Shown here: positions 51,101 to 64,000 of the stretch, piece by piece
Position numbering within the stretch: the stretch's first letter is position 1
Layout of the letters: each line of letters begins with the position of its first letter
Assembly (NCBI GenBank): GCA_018697195.1
Contig: CM031858.1
Coordinates: 81,165,133 to 81,229,132 of the forward strand
Length of the DNA: 64,000 nucleotides
Origin: Certhia americana
Lineage: Eukaryota; Chordata; Aves; Passeriformes; Certhiidae
Reading direction: 5' to 3'
Program-made: the position numbers and the translations under genes
Notes under the pieces: generated by a model
Database searches by the model: none
Told to the model about the DNA's origin: nothing
Seen by the model: only the letters and a program-made list of their open reading frames with translations

Positions 51101-52736
51101 TACTGTTGTGATGAGTCTCTGTAAATCCCAGGAGGTTTCTGGGATATGCTGTGCCTTTCCCTTAATATGGAAATGGTTATTTACAGCCAGCAGCCACACT
51201 GAGTACGGATGGAGAAATGAGCAACTCACCAAAAGTGCCTGTAGCTTCTGCCCTCTGACTGGACACACAGAAACCCCTAAAATATTGATCTTACTCATAG
51301 TCCAAAAATTGTCATTAGAAAATAAGTACCATAACTTAGTTGTACCAACTTTACTGCAGGATAAATTTCTAAGAGAAGTCATGCATTTTTTTTGTCCATA
51401 GTGGCTAATGCTGTTGAAAAGCCCAGCACTCTGCATTCTTTTATGGTAACAGGTCAGTGGCAGTAGAATTTTGTCATGTGTGAACTGATGTCTTATTTAT
51501 CAGTTTTTAAATTTGCAATTGCACTTTTCTAGACTGTCACCACAGCTTGACACCAGCTGAATGAAGCCTCCCTTGGAAAGGACAGAGTGAGCCAGTGAGG
51601 ATGGTGTGTTTCAGGACTTTCAGTGGCAGAGAAAACCAAAGCAGTCCCCATTTAGCAGTGGTGTTTATGGCCCAGCCTCATGGTCCTTCAGTTCACTCCC
51701 TTGTTTTCCTGACTGTGTGAAAGCTCTGCAGTCAAGTCCCACAGAAACCATGAGCACTTCCTTGTGTATTTTGGGACACAGGGCACAAGAAACTTACTTT
51801 CCCAGCTGTCCAGTCAAATAGTTTGATGTGCAAGAATAAACTCTATTTATTTCTGCTGTTGTAGATAGCACCAATTACAGTACCCCTTGGGAATCCCCAT
51901 CTTTCATCACTCAAAAGCCCACCCTGTTTACTTTTTTTCTTGTTCTTTCAAAAGAGATTACTTGGACATTCTTCCTTCCTCCTCCCCAAGAAAACTTGAC
52001 TTGAGAAATGATACATCTACCATACTAAGTATCTCATGCAGCTATCATGTGAAAATAAAAATTTCTTTGTGGGATTTTCCACTGGTTCTGAATGTACATA
52101 GCTTAAACATAAGAAAAAGACATGTGAGGAGAGAAAAATCTTTATTTCTTACAGAGTTTTTTTGTTATTCTATCATGTACTGTAAGGTTATTTGCTGTTC
52201 TAGAGGTGTGTGAGATGCAGCAACACATCTTACTGACTCTTTATTTTAACACTGGGTATCATAATGTCTTCAAAGCTGAGTTTCTGCCATCTAACCTAAA
52301 TTAGGACTGTACTTTAAAGAAACCAATTCCCCAGCAAGTGTGGGTGTAGCCTGTTGAGGGATGGCAGTTCTTCCTCTCTGTCCATCTGCCACCTGCCTCA
52401 GCCCACAGTCTGCTTTATTTTCAGCTGGCAAGTAAGGAACTTCAAAACTTAGCAAAATAGTCATATAGTCAAATAGCAAAATATTTTAAAATAGGTAAGC
52501 CATTAAAGCAGTTATTTAGAAAAAACCATCACATTGGTCATCACAGCTTTAAAAGTGCAAAAAATTTTGTATCCTTTGTGCTATTTAGAGGTGAGATAAT
52601 AATTCCAGGGCAAGTTTACCTTCCAATACAACCAGTGAAAAGTACACAAATCAACATACAAAGTAGCTTAAACTATGTGCTTCAAAAGAAAATAAAGAGT
52701 TAAAATGCTCATGATGAATGGTTATACAGTTGGTTC
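48179..52736. other. Intergenic sequence, no gene seen
   Basis: No exon or transposon recognised. A T-run (one C) occupies 50971-50999. The longest frame, 158 codons at 50127-50603 on the minus strand, has no recognisable domain. Confidence 0.55.
50971..50999. repeat. Poly(T) tract
   Basis: Twenty-eight T with one C interruption. No retroposed gene body was identified on the minus strand beside it. Confidence 0.95.
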
Positions 52737-52742
52737 CTCCAT
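52737..52742. repeat. Target-site duplication, left copy (solo LTR 2)
   Basis: CTCCAT is repeated exactly at 53475-53480. Confidence 0.85.
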
Positions 52743-53474
52743 TGTCGGAGTCAGGAAATATAAGAGATATTTCTTTGCATGTTTAAGAGATTTTAGAATC
52801 TCTGACAAACAGTGTTTTTAACCTTTGTTCACGGAAAAAGGGCTTTTAGGTTCTGGAATGAAGCAGAGTTTTCAAGAGTGTGTATTAGATAGTAATAGTA
52901 GATAGTAGTAGAATAGTGTGTAGTTTTATCACAGGGTGAGAATTTTAGATCTATGGGGTTTTAGGATGGCAGACAGGTGAAGGCAAGATGGGGGAAACAC
53001 ATGGCTTTTGGGTTTCTTTCTTCTTCCTTGCCTCCATGTTCTGCAGTGAGGTGGCACATTATAGTTGGCTTAGAATAGAGTTTAACCTTCTAACATAGAC
53101 AATAGTTATTGGAGTAGAATTATAAATACTGATTACGTGGATTGCAATATAAATATCCACACCACCCTGAGGGTGGGAGCATTTTGTATTGACCATTTCG
53201 TAGTGAGCATTAAGCACTGAGCTTCGGGCATTAGGTAGTTAGCTTTGGTATTTGGAGTTTTGTGCCTTGAACTGACCTGCAATGAAGAACTCTGCAGGTC
53301 AGGAACAGAATGAAATGATAAGAAATAATAAATAATGAAAACCACAAGAAAGCCTCATGACCAGTTCTTTCAAGATCTCTGGCTGGGGAAAACAAAACTT
53401 TGCATTCTCGGGAGGAGACAGCCGGCCGGCCGGCAGATAGAAAAACAAAAAAATAATTTTTTATAATTCCGAGA
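52743..53474 (+). mobile_element. Solo LTR of an avian endogenous retrovirus (copy 2)
   Basis: This 732-bp element starts with TGTCGGAGTC and ends with ATTCCGAGA. It is flanked by a perfect 6-bp duplication, CTCCAT. Its core aligns by eye with the LTR at 1833-2446: both share CTAACATAGA, CACCCTGAGGG and a GACCTGC...GCAGGTC hairpin with a 13-base loop. It contains an AT-rich TATA-like stretch (AATATAAATATCC), a polyadenylation signal AATAAA at 53327-53332, a TAG-rich microsatellite, and a GGCC-repeat palindrome near the 3' end. No internal retroviral genes flank it. A 6-bp duplication suggests a class II (ERVK-like) source. Confidence 0.85.
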
Positions 53475-53480
53475 CTCCAT
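53475..53480. repeat. Target-site duplication, right copy (solo LTR 2)
   Basis: CTCCAT matches 52737-52742 exactly and sets the right boundary of the LTR. Confidence 0.85.
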
Positions 53481-56400
53481 GGCCTTTTCATACAAGTGTA
53501 GGTGAAATACTGATTTCTGTTTCCTCTGAAAAATCTGCTGCAATTTACTTTGTACTACATGGTGACATGTTGTATCTCATTCTTTCTATGCACATATATA
53601 TGAATGGGGGATAAAAATATTTTTCCTACATTGACTTTTTCCTCTCTTTCATAATTTGGAAGTTATTTGTAGTGCTAAATATGCAGGAGACAACATCTGA
53701 GTACTACTTGTACTGTGCAATATTTTGCTCTCTTCTCTGACTGCTTTTCTCTTTGCCCCAAATCAGTTCACCCAGTTTCATTTGCTACCAAAATATCTTC
53801 TTTTCAGTGTGAGATAGAGTACCACTCTTTGTGGAGCAGCATGGGAGGAGCAGACTTTGGCAGCACTTTAACACTGTATTTTATGAAGAATCTGACTCAT
53901 TTGCAAAAGGGATAAGGATATTTACTGTCTATGCTGGTTGTAAATGCTGACCAAGAACTGAAAAAGCATGTGTTTTCTTCATCTACTCATGGTGGTTTTA
54001 CTCAGAGCTGCAAAAGGAGGTGTAACCCACTTCCACCTGAGGCAATGCTCCCCAGGCGAGTTCCACTCAGGTCAGACTGAATTCTGACCCCAGCTCTGCT
54101 GCCCACCAGCATCACTGCTGTCAGCACACCCTGCTGTCTCTCTGCATTTCCTTTCCATTTGTCAAGTAATATTAATTGTAGTAATATTTTCTTTCCTTCT
54201 ATGAAGATTAGAAGGGTAAAGCTAAGGCTGGCATGTTGGCATAAATGGCTGGCATGTTGTTAAGATACTATTTTGATGGTTTTGTGGCAGTCTTCTTTAG
54301 CAGTGCTTGTAGTATTCTTTAGTAATGACATGTAGTCATGTCCCTGATCTCCCACGACCCTTCTCCAAGGGCATAATCTCATTGGACAATCCATGTTGCT
54401 ACTTCTTTGCATTTCACTTGCAGTATTTTGCAGAGGACCAAGGAACCCTGTCATCAATGCCTGCACAGAGAAGAAGCACAGCTATCTTCCGTATTGTCTA
54501 CAAATCCCATGTGAGATAGAGAAAGGAGAACAGTGGTCGACCACAAGAGTTCTGTTACCCTCAAAAGGCTTTGCATTTAAAAAAAATCCCACCCAAGTGA
54601 TTCAAAGCATTGCTTTTCTTTTTTTCCACCCTGAAGTTTATTTCCTGATGCTGCTCTCACATTTCTATAAGACATTTTTTTTTGCCACTTTCCTTTTTAA
54701 CATCACTTGAGATTTTTTCTTCTGCAGTTAAAGGATTCTCTGACCCCATTAACATAAGCACAGTGGTATTAGTTGCCTGGATAACACTGTGCTCAAGCTG
54801 AAACAGAGCTACGAAGACACTGCACTCTGACTACCAGCTAAAAGCAACAACTTCCATGCATAGCTTGGAATGTTGTCACCCTGTTGGTAAGTCATGAGGC
54901 ATCATGAACTCCAGGATATCATCTGTCTGAGTACAGAAATAAATATTATTGATAAAAGTTGAGTATTGAGCTAAATTGTACTTATAAGTTTCTAGCACTC
55001 GAGTTTCCACCACCTCTGAGACTTCAGTTTATTCCGGATCCATTCTGGTTTTGAAAGACAGTATTCAGTTTAGGCAAATATCTCCTGCAGAGGCCTTAAA
55101 AATGCTCAACAGAATGCAAGAAGTACTTGCAGAAATACTTGTCTGTCTTGTTCACTCATCTCCAATTTACATGGTCCTGTATTGCACAGCAGTCTGCCAC
55201 AGACTTGTGTTCAGTTCATGGTCCACTATAAACGCCAGAAACTGTTCTCCAACACTTCCTAACTATTTGGTCCTGATTTGTACTCCTGAAATTGATTACT
55301 CCTGCCCAAGGGCAGTGTTTTTTCCTTGTCTTGACAAAATTTCATCCTTTTGTTTGCTGTCTGTTCCTCCAGTTTCTCAACTTCAAATTCTGCCTCTGGT
55401 ATATTTGTGGAAAGGAGGTAAAAGCAGTGATACCCTACATAGGGTAACATTAACCTTACATCCTTAGGAAACTGGTAAAAATTTCAACAAGAAGTGAATT
55501 CAAGATTTGGTATGGTGCTATGACTGTCCTACATTGGCAGTAGGAGGGAAAAGTAGTGACTACAAACTTCATCCGAAAGTTGTATCTTCCACCACAATCA
55601 GTCATAGCTGAGTCCTGCTTTTGTTCTTGGTTGCCCATGCAGCTCAAAGCTCCCCCATGGATATCAGAACATGAGAACATGGTGGGCTGCACCCAGATGT
55701 GCTCCAGCATTTGCTGATGTGTTTCTTCCCATTGATTTGAATTATAAAGCCAGGTCTGCTGGAAGCTGAGTGTGCATTTCTACTTTGCTAGATCAGGGCC
55801 TTAATTTTTAGATGAATTGTGCACACAGGAATACAAGTAAGATGAACCGCAATCAGATTTTCCTGCCTTCTAGTAAGAAGAACAAACTAAGCATTTCTTG
55901 TTTACACACTGCAGTAATATGTTACAAAAGTTCACTATTGGTGCTTAAACAGAAATGCATGTTTTCCATAAATACACTCATGGTAAATTTGCAGAATAAA
56001 GAGGTTGTACTTTTCACCCTTTTTTTTAGTAGAAAAATTGTCATTTACAGATGTATTTGTATATTTGATAATGATTCTGGTATTTAGCAGCAGCTATTTT
56101 TGCCTGTTTGTTTGGAAGCCTCTAATGGCTTAGTCTAGTTGAGCTCATTTCATAGCTTCCCCTATCTGTGGGGCCATCTGTTATCCACTCACTTTTTTTT
56201 CTTTCCCTGATTGGTTTCACACAGGCCCTTTAGTTCATTTCCATTAGGTTAGTTTGGAGAGGATCATACCATAATCTGCATTTGTGTTACGTATGTGTTG
56301 CCCCTGTCCCATCCCTCTCTTTCTCCCACAATTAGATGGAAAACATTCCATGATGAAGAATGTTGAATTTACCAGGCTTGGTGGAAAGAGACTCTGTGGG

Positions 56401-57800
56401 GATTTTCTCCGAAGCTGGAGGATTTCTGCAGGTAAGCCTATAAAACCTGCAGAAGAGGGCAATGAAAAAATCTAAAAATAGAAAAAAGGAATAGAAAAAA
56501 AAAAACCTAAAAATTCTGACATTTTCTTTAATCATACTGTTGACCTTTAATGTATATCTGTGCATATATTCATTCATATATATTATATATAAACACTGTT
56601 GACCTTTCAAATCTATACATAAATAATATGCAATTTATAAATATACATTATATATATATATATATATATGCATGTAATATAAAAATATCTATCTTACTTC
56701 CTTGGGGATTTTTTCTTTAATTTAAAAATTTCTGGCTTCCAATTCATATAGGTCATGAGTGAGGCTGGAGAAGTATAAGGGGAATGAAGAGATATTAGAA
56801 AATTCCAAGAAGCCTCTTGAAATATATCTCCAGACAGATAAACCTGAAGGCCTCTTCTGCTTCTGGAAATTGTATTGTGGGTTGTTTTTTTTAATATATG
56901 ATTTCAGACTCTGAGCAAGAGTTAGAGAATGGTGGAATGGGGAATTGCTGTTGTGGAGAGGATTTTGGAAGCAATAGTTCAGAAGCAGAAGAGCAATGTC
57001 AAGCTGAAGGAACCCTGTCTCAGTTCCTGTGTCATTTTGTCATAATGAGCAGAATCCTGTGAAATCCCATGGGTTTTAAACAATTCTCATTTCAGATTGA
57101 GGTGGGCAGACGTCAAGGAATAGCTGACAAGTTCTAATGTCATCTGGGCTTTTACGACAGTGTTGAAATAGGCCACACTATTGAGAAGCATAGGAGGAAT
57201 CTAAATTTGAGATGTTACCTTTCAAAGCACAAAGTCCTCTCACTGGCTGCAGAGGTATGGTGCTATGGTTCTGCAAACAGGGGTTTGCAGAACTGCTTGT
57301 GGCATGTTACTGCTGTAGCCTTTGTCTGAGTGCAATAGTTCTGCCTGTCTTGTGGTGCCTTCAGTTTGAGCTTGGCACAAGCTTCTTCAGTTGAAATTTT
57401 CTTGCATATTTATTTCATAGCCCCAGGGAGGAAAAATGCAGGTAAAATGTCAGCCTGGAAGCCTTTGCACTTTGGCTGGGAGTGGAGCAGTGCATGGCTT
57501 GGGTTGGCAGGGGGCTCAGGAGAGTTGCTCTGACTCCCCTGCACACGCTTGCAGATAGATCACAGCTATCAGCCTACAGCCCTGGCCTGCAGTCCTTGCC
57601 TGCTCTTGGAGCCAATGCGAGCCCCTGGGACAGTGGAGAATGAGAGAGAAATGAGCTGCTGACTGGGGAGGGAATTTTCACAGGACTCCTCGTGGTGTTG
57701 GTGAAGAAAACCCCAAATAAAAGAGGGAAAAGGCAGCGTGAAGGATATGTTCCAGGTTTATAATGGGAGGAGTGTGAGGTCTTCCCCATGTGATGTAAAG
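53481..57800. other. Intergenic sequence, no gene seen
   Basis: AT-rich DNA with a TA microsatellite at 56649-56669. A 13-base direct repeat (ACTGTTGACCTTT) occurs at 56536 and 56595. No exon or transposon recognised. Confidence 0.55.
56649..56669. repeat. (TA)n microsatellite
   Basis: About ten uninterrupted TA dinucleotides within a broader AT-rich patch (56560-56700). Confidence 0.95.
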
Positions 57801-57829
57801 ACACTTGCCTGCCCTAGGAGCTAAGGAGA

Positions 57830-58390
57830 GGCTTCGTGCAGCCGTTCCATTACTGAAATATCACTGCGTCCGTGCTGCTGTGCCATCCCCGGCAGAGACA
57901 CGGAAGATCTCGAATCGCTACCTGCAGCAGGCGTGGATGCTACAAGGAAGAGCCAGGGTAGCAAAGCACAGCTTTGGATGGACTGTGCTAGTCTGGGGAC
58001 AGGGAGCCCCTCCGTGTTCCCGGGGCCGGCCGGTGTGCGGGACTTCGCTGCTTTCCATAGCTCCACCTGGTGTCGGGATGAGGCAGGGAACAGCTTCCAA
58101 AGCTGCTCCTATCCCAAAACCTCCAGCTGCCCTTCTCTCTGTGCTTAATAAAACTGCTTCCCTGGGAAAGGCTCCGGGGTGCTTGGCGAGTACCACCGTC
58201 TCCTGCCTGCGGTGGCTCTGCCCTTGCCAGGAGCAGCGTTGGTACCTGACACCTTTCAGCTTTGCAGCTGCCCTGTTGCAGAGTGGATTTATAAGAAAGG
58301 ATCGATTGGCATTTGGCTCTTTTATGTCAAGTATCATTTACTGGGATAAACTGCTGATGGCCTTCTCATTTATCAGCGTGACCAGGCCGT
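57830..58390. promoter_or_regulatory. CpG-enriched segment of unknown nature
   Basis: The segment has local CpG enrichment (for example CCCGGGGCCGGCCGG near 58018) and an AATAAA at 58147-58152. It ends with facing GATA-type sites (GGATAAAC near 58343 and TTTATCAG near 58369). A 195-codon plus-strand frame (57805-58392) crosses it but shows no recognisable domain. It could be a promoter or enhancer, an old LTR, or a non-coding transcript; I cannot decide which. Confidence 0.3.
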
Positions 58391-61300
58391 GAGCAGTGAC
58401 AAACCCCAGGTGCCACCTGGAGGGTGCTGCTGCACCGCTGGTTCATGTGGTAAAACAAATGCACCAAGGCAGCAAATCAGGCTTGCTTTCTGTGGGCAAG
58501 AGCAGTCACAGCTAATGGCTTTTGTAGTAACTTTGTGTTTACAACTTGCTGCCCTCTTGCCACTGCAGATCCCAGACTGAGGAGGCAGGAGGTAGTCAGG
58601 GAGCTCTCTGAGTCCCACCCTGCAGCTCCTGCCTGGGCGATTGCACCTCAGAACCCCCATGACAAGCCAGGGGGAAACCCAGGTATCAGGGAATGGGATC
58701 CTGAATCTTCAGCTCTGGGGTACATGTCTGCAACCAAAAAATAATGCCTGGTCTGGAGGATGTTGGGGTTTTTTCAGTGGTACATAGTAGCAGGGTTGGT
58801 TTTATTTTCTAATACTGAGTGATGAACTTTCAGAGCAAAGATGATGCTACTATGCCTTGCACTAATATCTGTTTCTAAATAGTGTTTCTACCCAAATTCT
58901 CATTTGGTACCCTGTGTGGCCACCAACAGGGAAAGGCAAGACTGAGCTGAGATATTCTGACTTTCCTGGCTGCATCTCCATTCCTGCAATGTATCCTTCC
59001 TCTCCCTCTCTGTTTAGCAGGACACGTTTAGGGTGGGAGGTATGGCTTACAGAACAGCTTCAAATCCCCCATGGTTGCCCTCCCAAGAGGTAACCTTTAA
59101 GATCTTCAGAGGGAGCCCTTTCAGCTGTAGGCTCCTGCTTATCCTGTTTCTAATCATGGCTGTACCCATTAAGACTCTGCTGCCGGAGCCAGGAATAGAC
59201 CAGAGTAATCCTGGTGCCCAGCATGGTTACAGAAAGTTTTGTAATTCACAGCCATGTGTATGTCATCTTAACTCAGTTCATTCTGCCAGGCATTGCCCTG
59301 TGTTGCCCTGTGCAATATGTACAGGTATGATCTGCTGCCCATCCACCAAGGCAGTGTTCTCCACATGTGCTGCAGGTGTGAGAGGCATCAGCACTGCCTG
59401 TGGGCTCTCATCTACATTGGAGTTTGCAGCTTAAACCATGTAGTTTTAAACCAGCTCTTTTTACACAGTTTATGACTCTTTGTGTGTATTAGGTGGACTC
59501 TGGATTGATTATGGACATGCTTTGGCTTTGCTAACAGCTTTTTGCTGATGGGAGTGGAGCTGTTTGCCACCTGTGCAAGATATGTCCTATTAGTGTTTCT
59601 ATAGTGCTTCTGCTCTGGTGGGCGAGAGATAGATCTGAGGCGAGACACTTCACTGCACAGTAGTTTGACAGGCATGGAAAACAACACATACAAAGTTTTG
59701 CCTGAAAGTCTGGAAAGTGGAATAAACAAGTGCTCAAAGAAAATAACCTAATTCTTCATTCACACTTGCAGGGAAGTATATGCCAGGCTGCTGTGTGCAC
59801 TCGGATGGAAGATGCACCTGGAGAAGTGGGTGAGGGTGGGTTCTTTTCCTTTGCACAGCAGCCAGGCTGCTGTTTGCCTTGCAAAGCTGAGCCTTGTGAC
59901 AGACAAAGTGTGTGCTGGGGACAGGCTTTGGATCTCTCAGGAGGGGGTCAGATCCACAGACACACTGAGCAAAACGGTTTTCAGTGAAGGTTTTGGGTAT
60001 CAGTGAACAGTCAGAAAGACCTGGGCTTGTGCAGCTTCTGACATAATGGGTTGGGATGCCTGCAAAACCACAGGTCTGACTGGGGAGGAAATGGGGGAAA
60101 GTCTGCAAAGAAGAAACAGGATGGAAAGAAGCCTGCATCAGGGAACAGGATGTGAAAGGATGTGAAAACCACAGCGCCAGTAGTGAGTGCAATACTTTAA
60201 CTGTAAAACTGTAATGACTTGTGTGTGTGCAGAGTTGAGAGAAAGTGGCCAAGGGGTAGAATTTGACATTGTAATTGAGGCATTCACACGTGTTTGAGGA
60301 CCATTTCTGATCACAAGCAAGCAGCACTTCTTTTTGTCTCAGACGAGAGAGATTGAGCTTCCAAATGTGATGACACTGGGGTACAAGGACTTATGCTGAT
60401 GAAATCTTATCACTGATGAGCTCAGCAAATATGAATTATGAGTCCCTGTGAGAACTAAAGCCACCGTGTGTTCTCCCCATAGGCAGTTATTGAGCAGGAT
60501 CTGTTTCTCCCCAGCACTTGCTTTCTCCTCCCTGCCCCCATGAGCTTGGGAAGCTGCAGTGTGTGACCATTTGAGCATATGCCAATCTCTTCAAAGATTC
60601 TCTTTAATGCCCTGTGCTAATCCTCCTGGAAGAGAAAGGATGCTTGTAGGCAGTGCTTGCAGATCCACACCCTGAATATTAAGCTTGTTATAACACTTGG
60701 CCTGTCCTTGATTCTGCTGACTTGTTTCCAAGGAAATTGTTCTGCATAAGTTCCTCCCTTCTGTGGACTTTGAAATGTTGCTTCAGGTAAAAGTAATATT
60801 GTTTGTTTCACGTATGCTTATGAGAAGAAATGGCAGCATACAGGGACAGTGATAAGCTAACATTATTCACTGCACTAACAGTGCTGAACATGAAGGCCAC
60901 ATTTTTGAAATGACCTCTAAGGCTGCACAAGTCTGCAGATGCACCAAAAGTAGGTGGCTTGATCCATGCGTCCAAACATTGACCATCAGCCTCATTGCCA
61001 AGGATCTCCCTTAAGGGATACACTGGGGCCCCTACAGAGGAGATGAAGTTCCCTGGACCAGTGCAAAATGAGGTACATTTAAGACATGCCCACGTGATGA
61101 ATGCAAGGGGAACTTTAGCAGCAGCTGAAACATGCAGTTGGCACAGGACTTCAATGTTGCTCCAAAGCTTTCCAACTATGCTGAGAGCATGGCAAGGTCT
61201 GTGCTGTTTCATCTCCCTTTTGTGGTATTTCAAGCAGACATCAATTAGAAATCAATAGCATGTTTTTTAAAGAAAACCACAGGTTCTTCTGTGCTTCCTG

Positions 61301-64000
61301 GCAAAGAACACAAGAAGCCCTGTGCTGGAAGGGTCTCCATATCTGTGGCAAGCAGGGCACTGGCACAGCTAAGCAAAAGCAGGGGCCAAGCCACCTGCCA
61401 GAAATTGCCACTTTCCCCAGTTATGGCCACATTTTAGTTTAGCCAATTTCCTTCTCAGCAGTATTCGTGACAAAAGGTATGGAAGATAATTTCCTTCTTC
61501 ACAGGGATTATGTTTAATCACAACGGGTGTTAATGAAGTAATTAAACAAAAAATGATGCCCACCAGACGATCAACAACCAAGGAGGAAAAGGCAAGGGAG
61601 GAACCTTGGCTCCAAGCAGGTGGCAGGTACTGGCTTGTTGGAAAGCTCACAGCAAAGGAAGGGCAGAAAAGGGAGCAGGCAGAATCAAGGGTTACAGTGC
61701 AGAAATTGTGAAGGCTTACAGAGAAAAACCCATGAAGTCTTCAAAACACACATGTTAAAACTTGAGTGTGCAAGAGGGCATTGGATTTACTTCTGGTTGT
61801 TTAACAGTGAATTCCCAGCTCCATCAAGTGAGAACACCATGCTTTATCTTTAAAGATGAGAATGATACCAGCCTGATTAAACTGATCTAAATCTGATGAA
61901 TCCATGAGAGATCACAGAGACATACAGAGAGAAGAATCAATAAAGCATTAATAGATGCCAGAGCTTCTGCCTGTAAATCAATTTGGAATTGTCCAGTGCA
62001 CTGCAGTTCATAAAATACACCACAGGCTGTAATTGTGAACTGGACTAAGTTACAAAGGAATAAACATAAGCTAAGGAGTTGCAGCAGGCTCTGAGTGGTA
62101 CACAGATGAAGGAATAAATCAGCTGCACTCCCGCAGCAGAGCATTCTTGAGTTCTCTGGTTGTCATCAGCACCTGTACTGCTCCATACTGGCACTTTGGG
62201 ATGAGCTGAAGGGTAACAAAATTAGAACTTGGACAGCAAAAGATGAAAATTAAACTCTTGTCAATGGGCTGGAAAAGGGAAATTTGGAAAATATGCCTGT
62301 GGCATAAAGGATACTTCTATAAATTGATTCTTATGTGCTAAAGAAGCCCACCTCATGTCCCTGTAGATAACAAAGCTGGTTCAGCTGAATCAAAGCTACA
62401 GATTTGGAATGTGGCATCTTCACTGAAGTCCTGAGCTAGAAGAGAGTAAAAACAACAGCAACCAAAAAGAATGAAGTTCAATCATCTGTGTGCTTCATCT
62501 TCACCAAATCTCTCTTATTTTTGCGGAGTGACACTGATACTATCAGCCTGGATATCACAGCTCCTTCCCTGGTGAAAATGAGGTTGATGTGCGGGCTCCA
62601 GGGGCAAGGGAGAAGAGGTGGCAACTTCCAGAGCTGCTCTGAGATGAGTACAGTCAGTCTTAGCACCAGGGTGGGACCCCCCCACCTCCCTGTTCAACAT
62701 CCCCTGCTCCTGCAGTCCAAGGGGTGAGTGTAAATGACGCAGCTCCAGTTTAACTGCCCTAGGGATCTGCATGGCACTCGTCCTGGGAGAGTCATTCCCT
62801 GCTGCAGGACAGACTGTGTCTGCCAGGTGCTGGCTGCTTACTCCATACCCTCCACAAAGATGCACAGATCTTCACCAAATATGTTGGGGTGGAACCAGCA
62901 AAAATCTCTCACAATTGGGTTCAAAATCTGTCTTTTCTATCTCCCAGGCCTGCATGGGCTGTCTGGGGCCAAAAGCCAGGCTGCTTCCGTCTTGGCTTTT
63001 GGGTCCCAAGAGGTTACTCTTTGTTCTACAGCTTGTTTTGCCTTGCTCCATGGCCCTTCATCTACCCAGAAATGTGCATGCTGAATGTGGTAAGGATTGA
63101 GAAAACTGTTATAAAGCTTATTTTATTTCTTTTTACCCAAAGCATGGTTTAAAAAAATTAATAAATTGAGCTTTCACATTTTTTCCCTTGTTTCCAGGGG
63201 GAACTGTGAACACAATAAAACTGTAAGTAGTGCTTTAAATTTAAGGAACAGAAGGAATGCTAAATAAGAAAAACGTCTTTATTTCATGTAAGAGAAAAAC
63301 TCTGTATACTTATAAATAAATATCTGGCTGCAGAAAATCTGCAAGGTTTGGTTAGTAGTGGAGAAAAAAACTAACACAAGCCATGGGATGCTCCTCCCTG
63401 TGTCAGCTATGTGGAGAAGGAGTTTGCTGCTCAGGATGAGCTTCCCACTCCTCTTGCACACCCATTAGGAAGGTTTGGACCTTAATAGTAGTGTGATTTC
63501 AGTGTGGTTTCAACTGGCACTCTTGGAGGTGTCAAGTGGCTTTGTTAGCCTGGGATCATTCAACATAGGTTAAGCTTTGTGCCCCATGGTATGATCCTAA
63601 ACTAGGTGGTTCCTGATGTGCCAACATCTGGAGTATTCTAGTGTTAACATCTAGCAATATAAATTCCATCTGGAGGAAGACGCAAGGCGGTACATTTAAA
63701 GGAGTTCTCCAGAAGCACTGTATGGTCTTTATGTTGGCTTAATGTCTACACCAATTCCCTGCTGTACCTTCTGCTTGTTCCACAGTTTAGGACTGTTCTG
63801 CTGCACTGTGAGGATATTTGGGACTGATTCCCACAGAGACTTTCTCCATAGATCAACATTGTCCAGAAAGAGCATCTACAAGCACCACACTACTTGGCAC
63901 GAATTTGCAGCTCTGCAAAAGTACCAGACCTTACTCCTGATGCAGGATGCTGCAGCCAGGCAGCATTCCTGCCTGGGGAAATGCAGCTGTGGATTTCCTC
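58391..64000. other. Intergenic sequence, no gene seen
   Basis: The DNA is moderately GC-rich up to about 62000. The longest frame (59734-60327 minus, 197 codons) lacks any domain I know and is rich in Ser, Cys and His, as random frames often are. No exon of the expected neighbour ROPN1L was recognised, and no transposon was identified. Confidence 0.5.

Noticed and set aside
55051..55467. 138-codon open frame on the plus strand
   Set aside because: No recognisable domain and a partly open opposite strand. Treated as chance.
59734..60327. 197-codon open frame on the minus strand
   Set aside because: It has no recognisable domain, no CpG or promoter context, and a composition typical of chance frames. 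Not called as a gene.

Overview
The window looks like nuclear DNA from a bird. It is AT-leaning, dominated by non-coding sequence, and carries six CR1-type LINE loci (the main avian retroposon) and two solo LTRs of an avian endogenous retrovirus. The only convincing protein-coding piece sits in a CpG island. A neoavian bird, perhaps a passerine, fits best, but the species cannot be fixed from this sequence. A 100-base run of N (27294-27393) marks an assembly gap.

Gene content: one coding exon is supported, on the minus strand at 24077-23643. It encodes 145 residues matching the start of ANKRD33B (ankyrin repeat domain 33B): the MVLL start, a very acidic stretch, the motifs DYEEYEDFSELPDT and SIASDDSFYP, and the beginning of the first ankyrin helix pair. 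It ends at a consensus GTGAGC splice donor. The CpG island (about 23440-24720) covers this exon and the presumed promoter. Everything from 23642 down to 1 is interpreted as the first part of a long intron 1. I found no second exon, so the remaining exons should lie beyond the left edge. Everything from about 24830 to 64000 is interpreted as upstream intergenic DNA. In mammals ROPN1L is the neighbour on that side, but no exon of it was recognised here.

Repeats: two solo LTRs (1833-2446 and 52743-53474), both in plus orientation, are each bounded by a perfect 6-bp target duplication. They share an internal core and a conserved hairpin, and both end in the unusual dinucleotide GA. CR1 copies lie at 2793, 4724, 8085, 12601-13275 (one CR1 nested inside another), 44649 and about 46870-48178 (which may keep a piece of CR1 ORF1). 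There are also homopolymer and AT/TAAAA microsatellite tracts.

Other structure: three non-repeat segments stand out by CpG content or clustering of transcription-factor-like motifs (38262-38540, 42500-42890, 57830-58390) and are candidate regulatory elements. A perfect 22-bp palindrome lies at 8573-8594. I see no tRNA, rRNA, CRISPR or bacterial-type feature, and no clear evidence of an undescribed system.
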